Part shown: positions 17,463 through 25,495 of the stretch, piece by piece
Layout: the number at the start of each line of letters is the position of its first letter
Numbering within the stretch: position 1 is the stretch's first letter
Source of the DNA: Halorientalis persicus
Lineage (GTDB): Archaea; Halobacteriota; Halobacteria; Halobacteriales; Haloarculaceae
DNA length: 64,000 bases
Reading direction: 5' to 3'
NCBI RefSeq assembly: GCF_900110215.1
Contig: NZ_FOCX01000011.1
Location: 1-64,000, forward strand
Notes under the pieces: generated by a model
Seen by the model: the letters and a program-made list of their open reading frames with translations, nothing else
Told to the model about the DNA's origin: nothing
Database searches by the model: none
Made by a program: the position numbers and the translations under genes

Positions 17463-18464
17463 ATGGACGGTCCCTCGTTCCTCGAGGAGCCGCTCTTCGG
17501 AACCATCGATACCCAGTTGACCGACGCGGTTGATGAACTTCCAGACATCTCGAAAGATGATCTCGACTCCATCACCCGTCAGAAGCTGCGGCTTGATGTT
17601 GTCGAGGGGCTTGGTGCGACGGAGTACGTCACGACACAGTACTACTTGCATGGGAAAGTTGCACCCAAAGGGAAAGAAAATAATCGATCGGGGAATGTAG
17701 ACCTCCATTTGCCGAGTACTGTCGACTCAGATCTCCCGTCGGACGAGGCTATCTTCACGTACCTCACTGATGAGCGATCCGACTACGTAACCGAGGCAGT
17801 GAACACTGACACGTTCGAATGGCTCGAAGGTCACTATGAATCAGCCGACGAGTACCATTTTCGAGATGTCTACCTCGCGGCCTTACCGATCTATCGTGAT
17901 CTCTACAGACTTCGAGCCGCAACAATCGAGCGGAACCCGAATTTTGTGCCGGCCGATCTGGAACAGACAGTACTCGACCAGAGTCTCGAGCTTAAGCGTG
18001 CTCTGAACCGGTATTCGATGTTCCGTGATATCCCCCCCTATGTCACCGAGTTCAAGAACAGTGTGTTGCCAGCGGTTAGGTGGGTAGATTCTGCGGATTT
18101 GAATGAGCAAGAAATACTAGAATATTATGACTTCACGGACCGACTGTACAAGCTCTTCTATGATGGGGTCTGGAAGGCTTGTGGACAGCAGATGAGCTAT
18201 ACCACTGTTGAAGGTCCGTCAGCTGAAGACACGATTGACCGCCGGAAACGCGAGATCGACCAACAGAAGACCACGTTTGAGCTCATGTTTGATCGACTAG
18301 AGATGGAAACTGACGACTTTGAATTTGATCTCTCTGTAAATACTGATCGTCTACCGGAGCTTGAGCCAATTGATGCCGATCCCGAGCCTGAACTGGCAGA
18401 GGAACTCGACACGGTTGCACGGGATGACCCGGCATTTGATGTGCTGGCAAAAAACAATGAGTGA
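17463..18464 (+). CDS. Unknown protein of the AT-rich two-gene cassette
   Basis: A 333-aa acidic protein that I do not recognise. It begins MDGPSFLEEPLFGTIDTQL and is mostly helical, with a possible long helix near 255-290 (DRRKREIDQQKTTFELMFDRLEME) and a Glu/Pro/Asp-rich tail. No transmembrane segment or nuclease motif is seen. Codon use differs from neighbours, with many A/T-ending codons (GAT, AAA, TAT), and the upstream region is AT-rich with TATA-like TTTAATA near 17399. It overlaps the following PIN-like gene by 8 bp, so the two products are made together. A role as antitoxin or scaffold for the PIN-like protein is possible but unproven. Confidence 0.65.
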   Translation: MDGPSFLEEPLFGTIDTQLTDAVDELPDISKDDLDSITRQKLRLDVVEGLGATEYVTTQYYLHGKVAPKGKENNRSGNVDLHLPSTVDSDLPSDEAIFTYLTDERSDYVTEAVNTDTFEWLEGHYESADEYHFRDVYLAALPIYRDLYRLRAATIERNPNFVPADLEQTVLDQSLELKRALNRYSMFRDIPPYVTEFKNSVLPAVRWVDSADLNEQEILEYYDFTDRLYKLFYDGVWKACGQQMSYTTVEGPSAEDTIDRRKREIDQQKTTFELMFDRLEMETDDFEFDLSVNTDRLPELEPIDADPEPELAEELDTVARDDPAFDVLAKNNE

Positions 18465-18963
18465 GGTTGACACGCCGCGGCACACTCATTTTCAACCCTA
18501 CAACGGAAACTATACAACGAGTCTTGTGATTGGTCCGAAATTTTTGGTTTCAGTTTTCCGGACGAACCACTCAAACGATGAGGAATCGCGGAAAGGGCGG
18601 TTTGCCGAGAAACTGCTCACGCTTATCCGCGATGAGGAACTCCCGTTCCGGCAGTTGCTTGTGACGCACCACACTCTTGACGAAGCTGCGACACGTCTTA
18701 AAAAGAAAGCACAGCCGTCTGATGCGTTCGACTGTGTAACCACCGTTCGCGAATCGAAGGTGTACTGTCTCACAGATCTCGATGTAGACACATTCGACAG
18801 CGCCTGTACCGATTTTACGAAATACGGTGATCATGGCGGGGCGATGACTGATTTCATCAACAAGGCATTCGTAGAGGTACAGACTACCGACTATATCGCT
18901 ACGTGGGATGACCACTACGAAGCATTCGACGAGCTAGAATTGCTCCCCCACTGCGATCATTGA
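18457..18963 (+). CDS. PIN-like domain protein lacking the first catalytic Asp
   Basis: A 168-aa protein whose order of elements matches a PIN ribonuclease: strand SLVIGPKFLVSVF (about 22-34), helix and LLVTHHTLDEAATRL with the typical Glu, then YCLTDLDVDTF, GAMTDFINKAFVEV with an Asp, and YIATWDDHYEAF with the last Asp before a LLP end. In PIN enzymes the first strand ends in Asp; here a Gly stands at that place (VIGPK). The protein may be inactive, rely on another acidic residue, or bind RNA. The ATG lies inside the end of the upstream gene. Base composition is AT-rich like its partner, which suggests transfer. Confidence 0.6.
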   Translation: MSEVDTPRHTHFQPYNGNYTTSLVIGPKFLVSVFRTNHSNDEESRKGRFAEKLLTLIRDEELPFRQLLVTHHTLDEAATRLKKKAQPSDAFDCVTTVRESKVYCLTDLDVDTFDSACTDFTKYGDHGGAMTDFINKAFVEVQTTDYIATWDDHYEAFDELELLPHCDH

Positions 18964-19141
18964 CTGCATCTTTGGATAAATGCTAAAAATAGTAGTAAAA
19001 TCATTTTATGACTTTCCTTCGCTGACGCCGAACGAGCGAGACTGCAGCTGTTTTCATAATGGTAAAATCTGAAATCGTAGCGAAGCCGGGTCCAGGCTGG
19101 AAAAAGGTGGGTTGTAAGTTCGGGCCGACCCAACCGCCGGT

Positions 19142-19426
19142 ATGGTAGACCGACTCCTGAAAGTCAACGCCTACACCACGTTCGACCTGCTGGACGGCCG
19201 CGTCGAGGGCCACGGCTTCGACGAGGAGGCCCTGGCCGTCCTGAACGTCACCGCGCCGCGCGAGGACCCCGATCACGTGACACTCCAACTGGAGATGGAC
19301 AACACGCAACTCGATTCGGTGGAACCACACGCCGACCACGTCACGCTCTCGGCGGCCGAAGCCCGGGAACTCGCGGCCGAACTGGAGGAGTACGCCGGGA
19401 AGGTCGAGGCCGCACAGTCGGAGTGA
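19142..19426 (+). CDS. DUF6360-like small protein
   Basis: A 94-aa acidic soluble protein starting MVDRLLKVNAYTTFDLLDGR, resembling a conserved haloarchaeal family (DUF6360). It has alternating strands followed by a C-terminal helix (AAEARELAAELEEYAGKVEAA). No catalytic residues are apparent. Base composition returns to the local GC-rich norm here, marking the right edge of the AT-rich cassette. Confidence 0.65.
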   Translation: MVDRLLKVNAYTTFDLLDGRVEGHGFDEEALAVLNVTAPREDPDHVTLQLEMDNTQLDSVEPHADHVTLSAAEARELAAELEEYAGKVEAAQSE

Positions 19427-19488
19427 GGGAGTTGGGAGTCGGCCGAACCGCACTACTATGTGGGACGGGGCCGAACCCCACACCGTCG

Positions 19489-19785
19489 ATGGATCCCGAC
19501 GGGAACCCCGCCTCGCGCGAACTCGGTTTCTGCCCCTGCTGTGGCTACCAGTCCCTGCCCGAGGATCAGCCGGGGTCCTACGAGGTCTGTCCCGTCTGTG
19601 ACTGGATGGACGACCCCGTCCAGTTCCACAACCCCGCCTACGTCGGGGACACCAACCACGTCTCGCTGGCCGAGGCCCGCGAGAACTTCGAGGAGCACGG
19701 GGCCTGTACGCCCGGAGCCGCGCCGGACACCCGTGACCCCCGCGAGGACGAGCGTCGGGACCCGAACTGGCCCTACGAGGGGTAG
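19489..19785 (+). CDS. CPCC family cysteine-rich zinc-type protein
   Basis: A 98-aa protein with FCPCCGY (C15, C17, C18) and EVCPVCDW (C34, C37), the double knuckle of the Cys-rich CPCC family (PF14206), so one zinc site is expected. The conserved downstream part HNPAYVGDTNHVSLAEAREN is also typical. The ATG at 19489 places the cysteine motif at the usual distance; the frame opens earlier with a GTG just at the stop of the preceding gene. Function is unknown. Confidence 0.75.
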   Translation: MDPDGNPASRELGFCPCCGYQSLPEDQPGSYEVCPVCDWMDDPVQFHNPAYVGDTNHVSLAEARENFEEHGACTPGAAPDTRDPREDERRDPNWPYEG

Positions 19786-19815
19786 TTTTCTGTCGCTGGC
19801 GCTCCAAGGAAGGGT

Positions 19816-20772
19816 ATGTCCGAGTGGACGACGGGACAGATGCCCGACCTGTCGGGTGAGACAGTGATCGTCACCGGCGCGAACAGCGGGCTCGGCTTCG
19901 AGGGCACGCGGGCCTTCGCCGACGCGGGCGCGACGGTCGTCATGGCCTGTCGTAGCGTCGAGCGTGGTTCGTCCGCGGCCGAGGAGATCAGCCGCGAGGT
20001 GCCCGACGCCGACCTCGACGTGCTGGAACTGGACCTGGCCGACCTCGACAGCGTCGCGGCCTTCGCCGAGGCGTTCGCCGACGAGTACGACGACCTGCGT
20101 TGCCTCTGTAACAACGCGGGCGTGATGGCGATCCCGTACAGCGAGACCGAAGACGGCTTCGAGATGCAACTCGGCGTCAACCACCTCGGTCACTTCGCGC
20201 TGACCGGGCACCTGCTGGACACCCTGCGCGAGACCGACGGCGAGAGTCGCGTCGTCACCCAGTCCAGCGGACTCCACGAGAACGGCGAGATGCGTTTCGA
20301 CGACCTCCACGGGGAACGCGACTACGACAAGTGGGGTGCGTACGGCCAGAGCAAGCTGGCCAACCTGCTCTTTGCCTTCGAGTTGGACCGTCGGCTCGAC
20401 GAGGCCGGTATCGACGGCGTCACGAGTGTGGGCTGTCACCCCGGCTACGCCGACACGAACCTCCAGCGCCGCGGCCCCAAGCAGGCCGGCTCGACGCTCC
20501 GGCTGGCGATGATGAAAGTCGCCAACGCCGTCGTCGCACAGGACGCCGCCACCGGCGCGCTCCCGATGCTGTACGCCGCGACCGCGCCGGATGTCCGGGG
20601 GGGCGAGTACATCGGTCCGAGCGGATTCATGAATATGCGCGGCCCGCCGGCCGAGGACACACCGTCCCGTGAGGCTCGCGACCCCGAGCGTGCCCGTCGG
20701 CTCTGGTCGGTTTCGGAGGAGCTGACGAACGTGACCTACGACCTGCCCGAGGCCACCGCGACGGCCGACTGA
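19816..20772 (+). CDS. Short-chain dehydrogenase/reductase
   Basis: A 318-aa SDR oxidoreductase. The NAD(P) fold starts with VTGANSGLGFEG, then NNAGVM, a conserved NHLGHFALTG, the catalytic Ser in QSS, and YGQSK as the YxxxK motif. The size and NHLGHF segment place it with retinol-dehydrogenase and WW-domain-oxidoreductase-like SDRs, which usually act on alcohol or ketone groups of lipophilic substrates. The Arg in MACRSVERG after the second strand favours NADP. It appears to stand alone. Confidence 0.85.
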   Translation: MSEWTTGQMPDLSGETVIVTGANSGLGFEGTRAFADAGATVVMACRSVERGSSAAEEISREVPDADLDVLELDLADLDSVAAFAEAFADEYDDLRCLCNNAGVMAIPYSETEDGFEMQLGVNHLGHFALTGHLLDTLRETDGESRVVTQSSGLHENGEMRFDDLHGERDYDKWGAYGQSKLANLLFAFELDRRLDEAGIDGVTSVGCHPGYADTNLQRRGPKQAGSTLRLAMMKVANAVVAQDAATGALPMLYAATAPDVRGGEYIGPSGFMNMRGPPAEDTPSREARDPERARRLWSVSEELTNVTYDLPEATATAD

Positions 20773-20805
20773 GTGGGTTCGGGCCACCCTTTCGCTACCG
20801 AACCG

Positions 20806-21477
20806 TCACTGTTCGGGACTCGGGGTGTCGGTCGGCGTTCCGGTGGGCGTGCCGTCCGGGGTTCCGGTCGACGTACCGCCGTCCGTTCCGGTCGGCGTGT
20901 CGCCGAAGTTCCCGGTGCCGGTCGCGAGGTCGTTCAGGACCGATCCGATCCGGTTCAGCCGCTGGGTCTCGCCTTCGATCCCGTGGCGGCGGGCCAGATA
21001 CTGCGGGTCGTTGTAGGTCACCTTCGTCTGACCGCCGTCGTCCCAGACCAGTAGTTTCTGCGGGAGGTCGATGGCGACCGAGCGGGCGGCCTGCATCAGT
21101 GGCGTCCCCACGTCGGGGTTACCGATCAGCAGGAGGCGGGTCGGCGGGAGGTTCCGGTCCACCGAGGCGGCGTTCTCGTCGTGGCCGACGGTGGCCAGCA
21201 CCGTCAGCGGACTCGACTCCACGTCGTTTTCGATTCGCTGGACCGTCGCGTCGACGCTCCGGTCGACGGTGACGGTCACGAGGCCGGGGTCCATCGTGCC
21301 ATCGCCGGCCTGTTCGTCGGTGGGCTGGTCCTCGTCGGTCGTGGTGGTGTCTGTCTGGGTCATCGCTGTCGCTGTCGGTGTGCCCGTCGGTGACGGCTGG
21401 CTCTCGGGGCCGCCACAGCCGGCGAGGCCGCCGACCGCACCGACGCCGAGGAGACGGAGCAGTGTTCGTCGATCCAT
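20806..21477 (-). CDS. DUF302 domain lipoprotein
   Basis: A 223-aa exported lipoprotein with a signal starting MDRRTLLRLLGVG and lipobox GLAGC (C21). A Thr/Asp-rich linker is followed by a DUF302 domain at about 65-180 (LTVLATVGHDENAASV, TRLLLIGNPDVGTPLMQ, VDLPQ-like and KLLVWDD segments). The C-terminus is a Gly/Thr/Pro repeat (GTPTGTPTDTPSPEQ). DUF302 proteins occur with electron-transfer and sulfur genes, and some may bind small redox ligands; the role here is not known. Confidence 0.78.
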   Translation of the reverse strand: MDRRTLLRLLGVGAVGGLAGCGGPESQPSPTGTPTATAMTQTDTTTTDEDQPTDEQAGDGTMDPGLVTVTVDRSVDATVQRIENDVESSPLTVLATVGHDENAASVDRNLPPTRLLLIGNPDVGTPLMQAARSVAIDLPQKLLVWDDGGQTKVTYNDPQYLARRHGIEGETQRLNRIGSVLNDLATGTGNFGDTPTGTDGGTSTGTPDGTPTGTPTDTPSPEQ

Positions 21478-21579
21478 CCACCGACCGATACCGGTGCGGT
21501 GCAGTTAGTTACGCGACAGCTACTCGGCGGACGAGTCCGGCGAACGGCTGGGCGTCCGCCCCCATCCGGACCCCGCTCG

Positions 21580-21822
21580 TCACGACTCCAGTTTCCGACG
21601 AAGCTCGGCCTCGTCGACCCGGAATTTGAACGTCGGTGTCCCGTCGACGAGGACGTAGGGGACGCGTTCGCCGTACTCTTCGCGGAGGTCGGGGTCGTCG
21701 TCCACGTCGATCTCCTCGATCTCGACCTCGGCAGAGACCTCCTCGGCCACCGCCTCGATGGTCGCTTTCGCCTCGTCACAGAGATGGCAGTTCTCCCGGG
21801 AGTAGACGGTGACTTCGGGCAT
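21580..21822 (-). CDS. Glutaredoxin-like protein
   Basis: An 80-aa thioredoxin-fold protein with active site C12-H-L-C15 after MPEVTVYSREN, and a cis-Pro region VPYVLVDGTPTF. It should reduce disulfides in the cytoplasm. The start at 21822 is the family-like one; the frame extends ten codons upstream. It lies 27 bp downstream of the CoA-disulfide-reductase-like gene on the same strand, so a shared thiol-redox role is plausible. Confidence 0.82.
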   Translation of the reverse strand: MPEVTVYSRENCHLCDEAKATIEAVAEEVSAEVEIEEIDVDDDPDLREEYGERVPYVLVDGTPTFKFRVDEAELRRKLES

Positions 21823-21848
21823 ACGCGAGTGCTGGGCGGCCGCGGGGA

Positions 21849-23276
21849 TCAATCTTTCAGCTTGCCGTTGAGCACCTTGGCGGCGACGAGGATCGGATCC
21901 CAGACCGGGCTGAAGGGCGGGGCGTAGGCCAGATCCGCGCGTTCGAGTTCGCCGACGGTCATGTCCGCTTCCAGCGCGGTGGCGACGGTGTCGATGCGGA
22001 CGGCCGCGCGGTCGGTGCCGACGATGGTGCCCCCGAGCAGACGCCCGCTCTCCCGGTCAGCGACGAGCGTCACGGTCGTCTCGGCCGCGCCGGGGTAGTA
22101 GCCCGACCGCGAGCGGGTGGTGATCGTCTCGCTCACGGGATCGAAGCCGGCCTCGCGGGCCCCGTCTTCGAGCAGGCCCACCCGGCCACACTCCTGCTCG
22201 AAGGCCTTGACGACGGCCGTGCCCGCGATGGAGCCGACCGGTGTGGGATCGCCCGCCACGGTCGCACCGACGGCCCGGCCCGCGCGGTTGGCGGTCAGTC
22301 CAAGCGGGACCCACGCGGGCTCGCCGGTGACGGTGTGGTCGTCCTCGGCGCAGTCGCCGGCGGCGTAGACACCCTCCACGCTGGTCTCGCCGTACTCGTC
22401 GACCGCGACTGCTCCGTCCTCGCCCAGTTCCACGTCCGCCCCCGCCAGCAGGTCCGTGTTCGGCTGAACCCCGACGCCGACGACCGCCAGGTCGATGTCG
22501 AGGGCGGTGCCGCCCTCACACTCCAGTCGCTCGACCCGGTCCTCGCCGGCGAGTCGAACGACCGTCTCGTTCAGGTGGAGGGTGACGCCCTGCTCGCGGA
22601 GTTCCGCGGCGACCGCCTCGCCGACGGCCTCGCCGAACGGCGAGAGGAGATGGCCCGAGCGCTGGAAGACGTGCACGTCGAGCCCGTGGGCCGACAGGGC
22701 CTCGGCCATCTCGACGCCGACGTAGCCCCCGCCGACGATGGCCGCCGTCTCGGGCGGGTCCATCGCCCCGAACCGCCCGACACGCTCGCGGTCGACGAAC
22801 GCCTCCCCACCCACATCCGCCAGCGCGTCCTCGCTGGGATCGAGCAGGAAGGCCCTGATCGCGGCTGCGTCGTCCAGTCCGTGTAGTGGGAAGCCGCCGT
22901 CCAGTTCGCTCCCCTCGATGGGACCGGTCACCGCTCGCGCGCCGGTCGCGACCAGCAGGTCGCCGTAGGCCTGCTCGAACTCGCCGTCGGGGCCCTCGAC
23001 CGTGACCGTCCCGGCGTCGGGGTCGACGGCGACGACCTCGTGGTGCCGCCGGAGGTCGATGTCGCGTTCCTCGATCTCCTCGGGTGTCAGCGAGAGCAGG
23101 TTCTCCAGTTTGTCGACCTCGCCTTTGACGAAGTAGGGCTCACCACAGTGGGCGTAGGACACCCACTGCCCTTTCTCGAAGACGATCACCTCGCGGTCGG
23201 GGGACTCGCGTTTGCACTTGCTGGCGGCGCTCAGTCCGGCGGCGTCCCCACCGATCACGACGAATGGCTCGGGCAT
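21849..23276 (-). CDS. FAD-dependent NAD(P)H oxidase / CoA-disulfide reductase-like
   Basis: A 475-aa pyridine nucleotide-disulfide oxidoreductase. FAD is bound by VVIGGDAAGLSAA at the N-terminus and by GVYAAGDCAE; NAD(P)H by AAIVGGGYVGVEMAEAL. The single active cysteine is C44 in SYAHCGEPYF, the signature of CoA-disulfide reductase and NADH oxidase enzymes. The C-terminal dimerisation domain carries a GYYPGA segment. The start MPEPFVVIGG at 23276 is chosen over an extension of eight codons. The likely role is to keep CoA or another low-mass thiol reduced, with the neighbouring glutaredoxin as possible partner. Confidence 0.83.
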   Translation of the reverse strand: MPEPFVVIGGDAAGLSAASKCKRESPDREVIVFEKGQWVSYAHCGEPYFVKGEVDKLENLLSLTPEEIEERDIDLRRHHEVVAVDPDAGTVTVEGPDGEFEQAYGDLLVATGARAVTGPIEGSELDGGFPLHGLDDAAAIRAFLLDPSEDALADVGGEAFVDRERVGRFGAMDPPETAAIVGGGYVGVEMAEALSAHGLDVHVFQRSGHLLSPFGEAVGEAVAAELREQGVTLHLNETVVRLAGEDRVERLECEGGTALDIDLAVVGVGVQPNTDLLAGADVELGEDGAVAVDEYGETSVEGVYAAGDCAEDDHTVTGEPAWVPLGLTANRAGRAVGATVAGDPTPVGSIAGTAVVKAFEQECGRVGLLEDGAREAGFDPVSETITTRSRSGYYPGAAETTVTLVADRESGRLLGGTIVGTDRAAVRIDTVATALEADMTVGELERADLAYAPPFSPVWDPILVAAKVLNGKLKD

Positions 23277-23316
23277 ACTCTCACATTCGACGGCCAGCAC
23301 ATAGGCTTACGGTGAG

Positions 23317-23628
23317 TTACTCGTAACTCCGGGGCGGGACGTACAGCGACAGGGTTTTTTGGACTCGCTCGCCCGTGTTCTCGATCTCGTGGGTCTCGCC
23401 GGCCTCGATACAGACGAGATCGCCGGCTCGGAGTGCAACCGGGTCACCGTCGACGATGGCGCGGCCCTCGCCCTCGATCACGTAGAGCCACTGATCGCTT
23501 CGCTCGTGGTGGTTGTCCGGCCCGCCCGTCGACTGCCCCGGCGAGAGCGTCATGACGGCGGCCTGTGCCGTTTCTGTCTCCGCTAACACGTCGAACCAGC
23601 GATCCGACTCGACACGCGTCCGCTTCAT
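23317..23628 (-). CDS. Small cupin protein
   Basis: A 103-aa single-domain cupin. The metal-site pattern is recognisable: HHERSDQWLYVIEGEGRA gives two histidines and an acidic residue, and H79 in AGETHEIEN the last histidine. It could bind Fe, Mn or Zn and act as a sugar isomerase, dioxygenase or sensor; the substrate cannot be told. A TATA-rich stretch at 23689-23699 lies between it and the divergent gene at 23764. Confidence 0.78.
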   Translation of the reverse strand: MKRTRVESDRWFDVLAETETAQAAVMTLSPGQSTGGPDNHHERSDQWLYVIEGEGRAIVDGDPVALRAGDLVCIEAGETHEIENTGERVQKTLSLYVPPRSYE

Positions 23629-23763
23629 ACACCCCGCTTCGACGGAGAGGTGGTTGGGCCTTGTGGACCCTTTTTCACCCGCTGAAAGAGCCTATATATA
23701 CCTCTCTTCACACACCGAGAACACGCTTGCGTACTTATGACCGTGTAGGGACGTGATCGATAT

Positions 23764-24006
23764 ATGACCGACTCCGAAACCACCCACGAGACCGTGCCGA
23801 CGATGACGTACCTGCCCGACCACCTGCTGGCCGGCCAGTCGAAGATTCCCACCGTCCGGACCATCGACGACGACCGGACCGACGACGACCGGACCGACGA
23901 CGAGGAGACCGACGGCGAGGCGAGCGACACCGACAGCGACCCGACCGCGGAGTTTTGCCGGTCCTGGCGGCGTCACCGGTCGCGCTCGCGGTCGTTCCCG
24001 TTCTGA
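23764..24006 (+). CDS. Hypothetical acidic-to-basic small protein
   Basis: An 80-aa frame. The first part MTDSETTHETVPTMTYLPDH looks ordered, the middle is a repetitive DDDRTDDDRTDDEETDGE tract, and the end is Arg/Ser-rich (RSWRRHRSRSRSFPF). Unlike almost every neighbour it is not acidic at the C-terminus. It is preceded by a good TATA stretch 65 bp upstream. It could be a real small gene or a chance frame. Confidence 0.4.
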   Translation: MTDSETTHETVPTMTYLPDHLLAGQSKIPTVRTIDDDRTDDDRTDDEETDGEASDTDSDPTAEFCRSWRRHRSRSRSFPF

Positions 24007-24091
24007 CCCCGGCCAGCGGCGTTCCGTCGACCTGTATCAGACACTGAGAATCGAATGAGGGTATTTATCCGCAGATCTTCTCAGGCCGTGT

Positions 24092-25414
24092 ATGGCCACC
24101 CAGGAACGTGGATCTACGAGCGGCATCGACTTCTCACAGGAGATTCTGGAGGGGAAAGAGCTGGGCGAGGAAGCGCTTCGGGACGTACTCTCGAACAACA
24201 TCCGACAGATCATGAACTCGACGGGGGCGGCGATGCGGATTCTGGACACGAACTTCAACGTAGTGTTCGAGAACGACCAGATGGTCGAGATGGGGGGTGT
24301 CGAAGCCGAATCGAGCGAACTCGTCAACTGTTACGACCAGTTCTGCCACCCGGAGGTCTGCGGGACGGACAACTGCACGCTGAAACAGGTCGTCGACGAG
24401 GGCAAAGACGAAATCCGGGTCGAAGTCGAGAAAGAGAGCTACGACGGGCGCGTGATCCCGACCGAGCTCGTCGTCAAGCCGATCCGGGACGAGGACGGCG
24501 ACGTCGTCGCCATCAGCGAGACCTTCAGGGATATCTCGGACCGGAAAGACGCGACCGAGCGGATCAAACAGGCCGTCGACGAGCTGAAAGCCACCTCACA
24601 CGACGTGGCGGACAACTCCAAGGATATCAGTACCCGTGCGGCAGACCAGCTCGACGCCATCAGCGAGATCGCGAGCGAAGTGTCGGGGCTCTCGGCGACC
24701 GTCGAAGAGGTGGCCGCCACGGCCGACGAGGTCAGTTCCGTCAGCGAGCGTGCCAGGCAGCGAGCCGAGACGGGGCAAGCGGAGGCGACCGACACGATCG
24801 AGATCATGGAGCGGGTCGAAGACGAGGCCGACGCCGTCACCCGGGACATCGAGGCGCTCCGCGATAGCATCCGTGAGATCGACGAACTGGTCGACGTGAT
24901 CAACGACATCGCGGACAAGACGAACCTGCTCGCACTGAACGCCTCCATCGAGGCCGCACGCGCTGGCGAGGCCGGTGAGGGGTTCGCTGTCGTCGCCGAC
25001 GAAGTCAAATCGCTGGCCGAGGAGTCACAGAACCGGGCGACCGAGATCGAGGCCATCGTACAGGAGATCCGGACGAACACCGAGGAGACGGTGACCAGCC
25101 TGGAAGCGACGAACGACGTGATCCAGACCGGGGCCGAAAAGGCACGCAGTTCCGGCGAGACATTCGAGGACATCGTCGCGACCGTCGAGGACGCCTCCGA
25201 CGGGATGGAGGAAGTCGCCGACGCGACGGACGACCAGGCCGCCAGCACGGAAGAGATCGCGAGCATGGTCGACCAGACCGCAGACGACTTCCAGGCCGTC
25301 GCCGACGAGGCCGAAGCGATCGCCAGCGCGAACGAGGAGCAAACCGCGGAAGTCGAACGGATCAGTGAGCAGGTCGACCAGCTGAACGCCCTGGACGTCC
25401 AGACGGACCTGTGA
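24092..25414 (+). CDS. Soluble chemotaxis transducer with four-cysteine PAS domain
   Basis: A 440-aa methyl-accepting transducer with no membrane segment, so it senses a cytoplasmic signal. Residues about 35-150 form a PAS domain that holds four evenly spaced cysteines, C80, C85, C90 and C95 (C-x4-C-x4-C-x4-C), and H86 next to the second. They could bind an iron-sulfur cluster or zinc, or sense redox. The rest is the coiled-coil signalling domain, with the conserved hairpin [20 protein letters not shown] that contacts CheA and CheW. The ATG at 24092 follows a TATTTATC box by about 27 bp, giving a nearly leaderless transcript. The che locus is 10 kb away. Confidence 0.87.
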   Translation: MATQERGSTSGIDFSQEILEGKELGEEALRDVLSNNIRQIMNSTGAAMRILDTNFNVVFENDQMVEMGGVEAESSELVNCYDQFCHPEVCGTDNCTLKQVVDEGKDEIRVEVEKESYDGRVIPTELVVKPIRDEDGDVVAISETFRDISDRKDATERIKQAVDELKATSHDVADNSKDISTRAADQLDAISEIASEVSGLSATVEEVAATADEVSSVSERARQRAETGQAEATDTIEIMERVEDEADAVTRDIEALRDSIREIDELVDVINDIADKTNLLALNASIEAARAGEAGEGFAVVADEVKSLAEESQNRATEIEAIVQEIRTNTEETVTSLEATNDVIQTGAEKARSSGETFEDIVATVEDASDGMEEVADATDDQAASTEEIASMVDQTADDFQAVADEAEAIASANEEQTAEVERISEQVDQLNALDVQTDL

Positions 25415-25495
25415 CACCCTCGGTGCGGTCGTATACGATACCGACCTGTGACTCCGGTTCACCGAGGCGAATCCACTGCGAACCGGATCGCGTGC

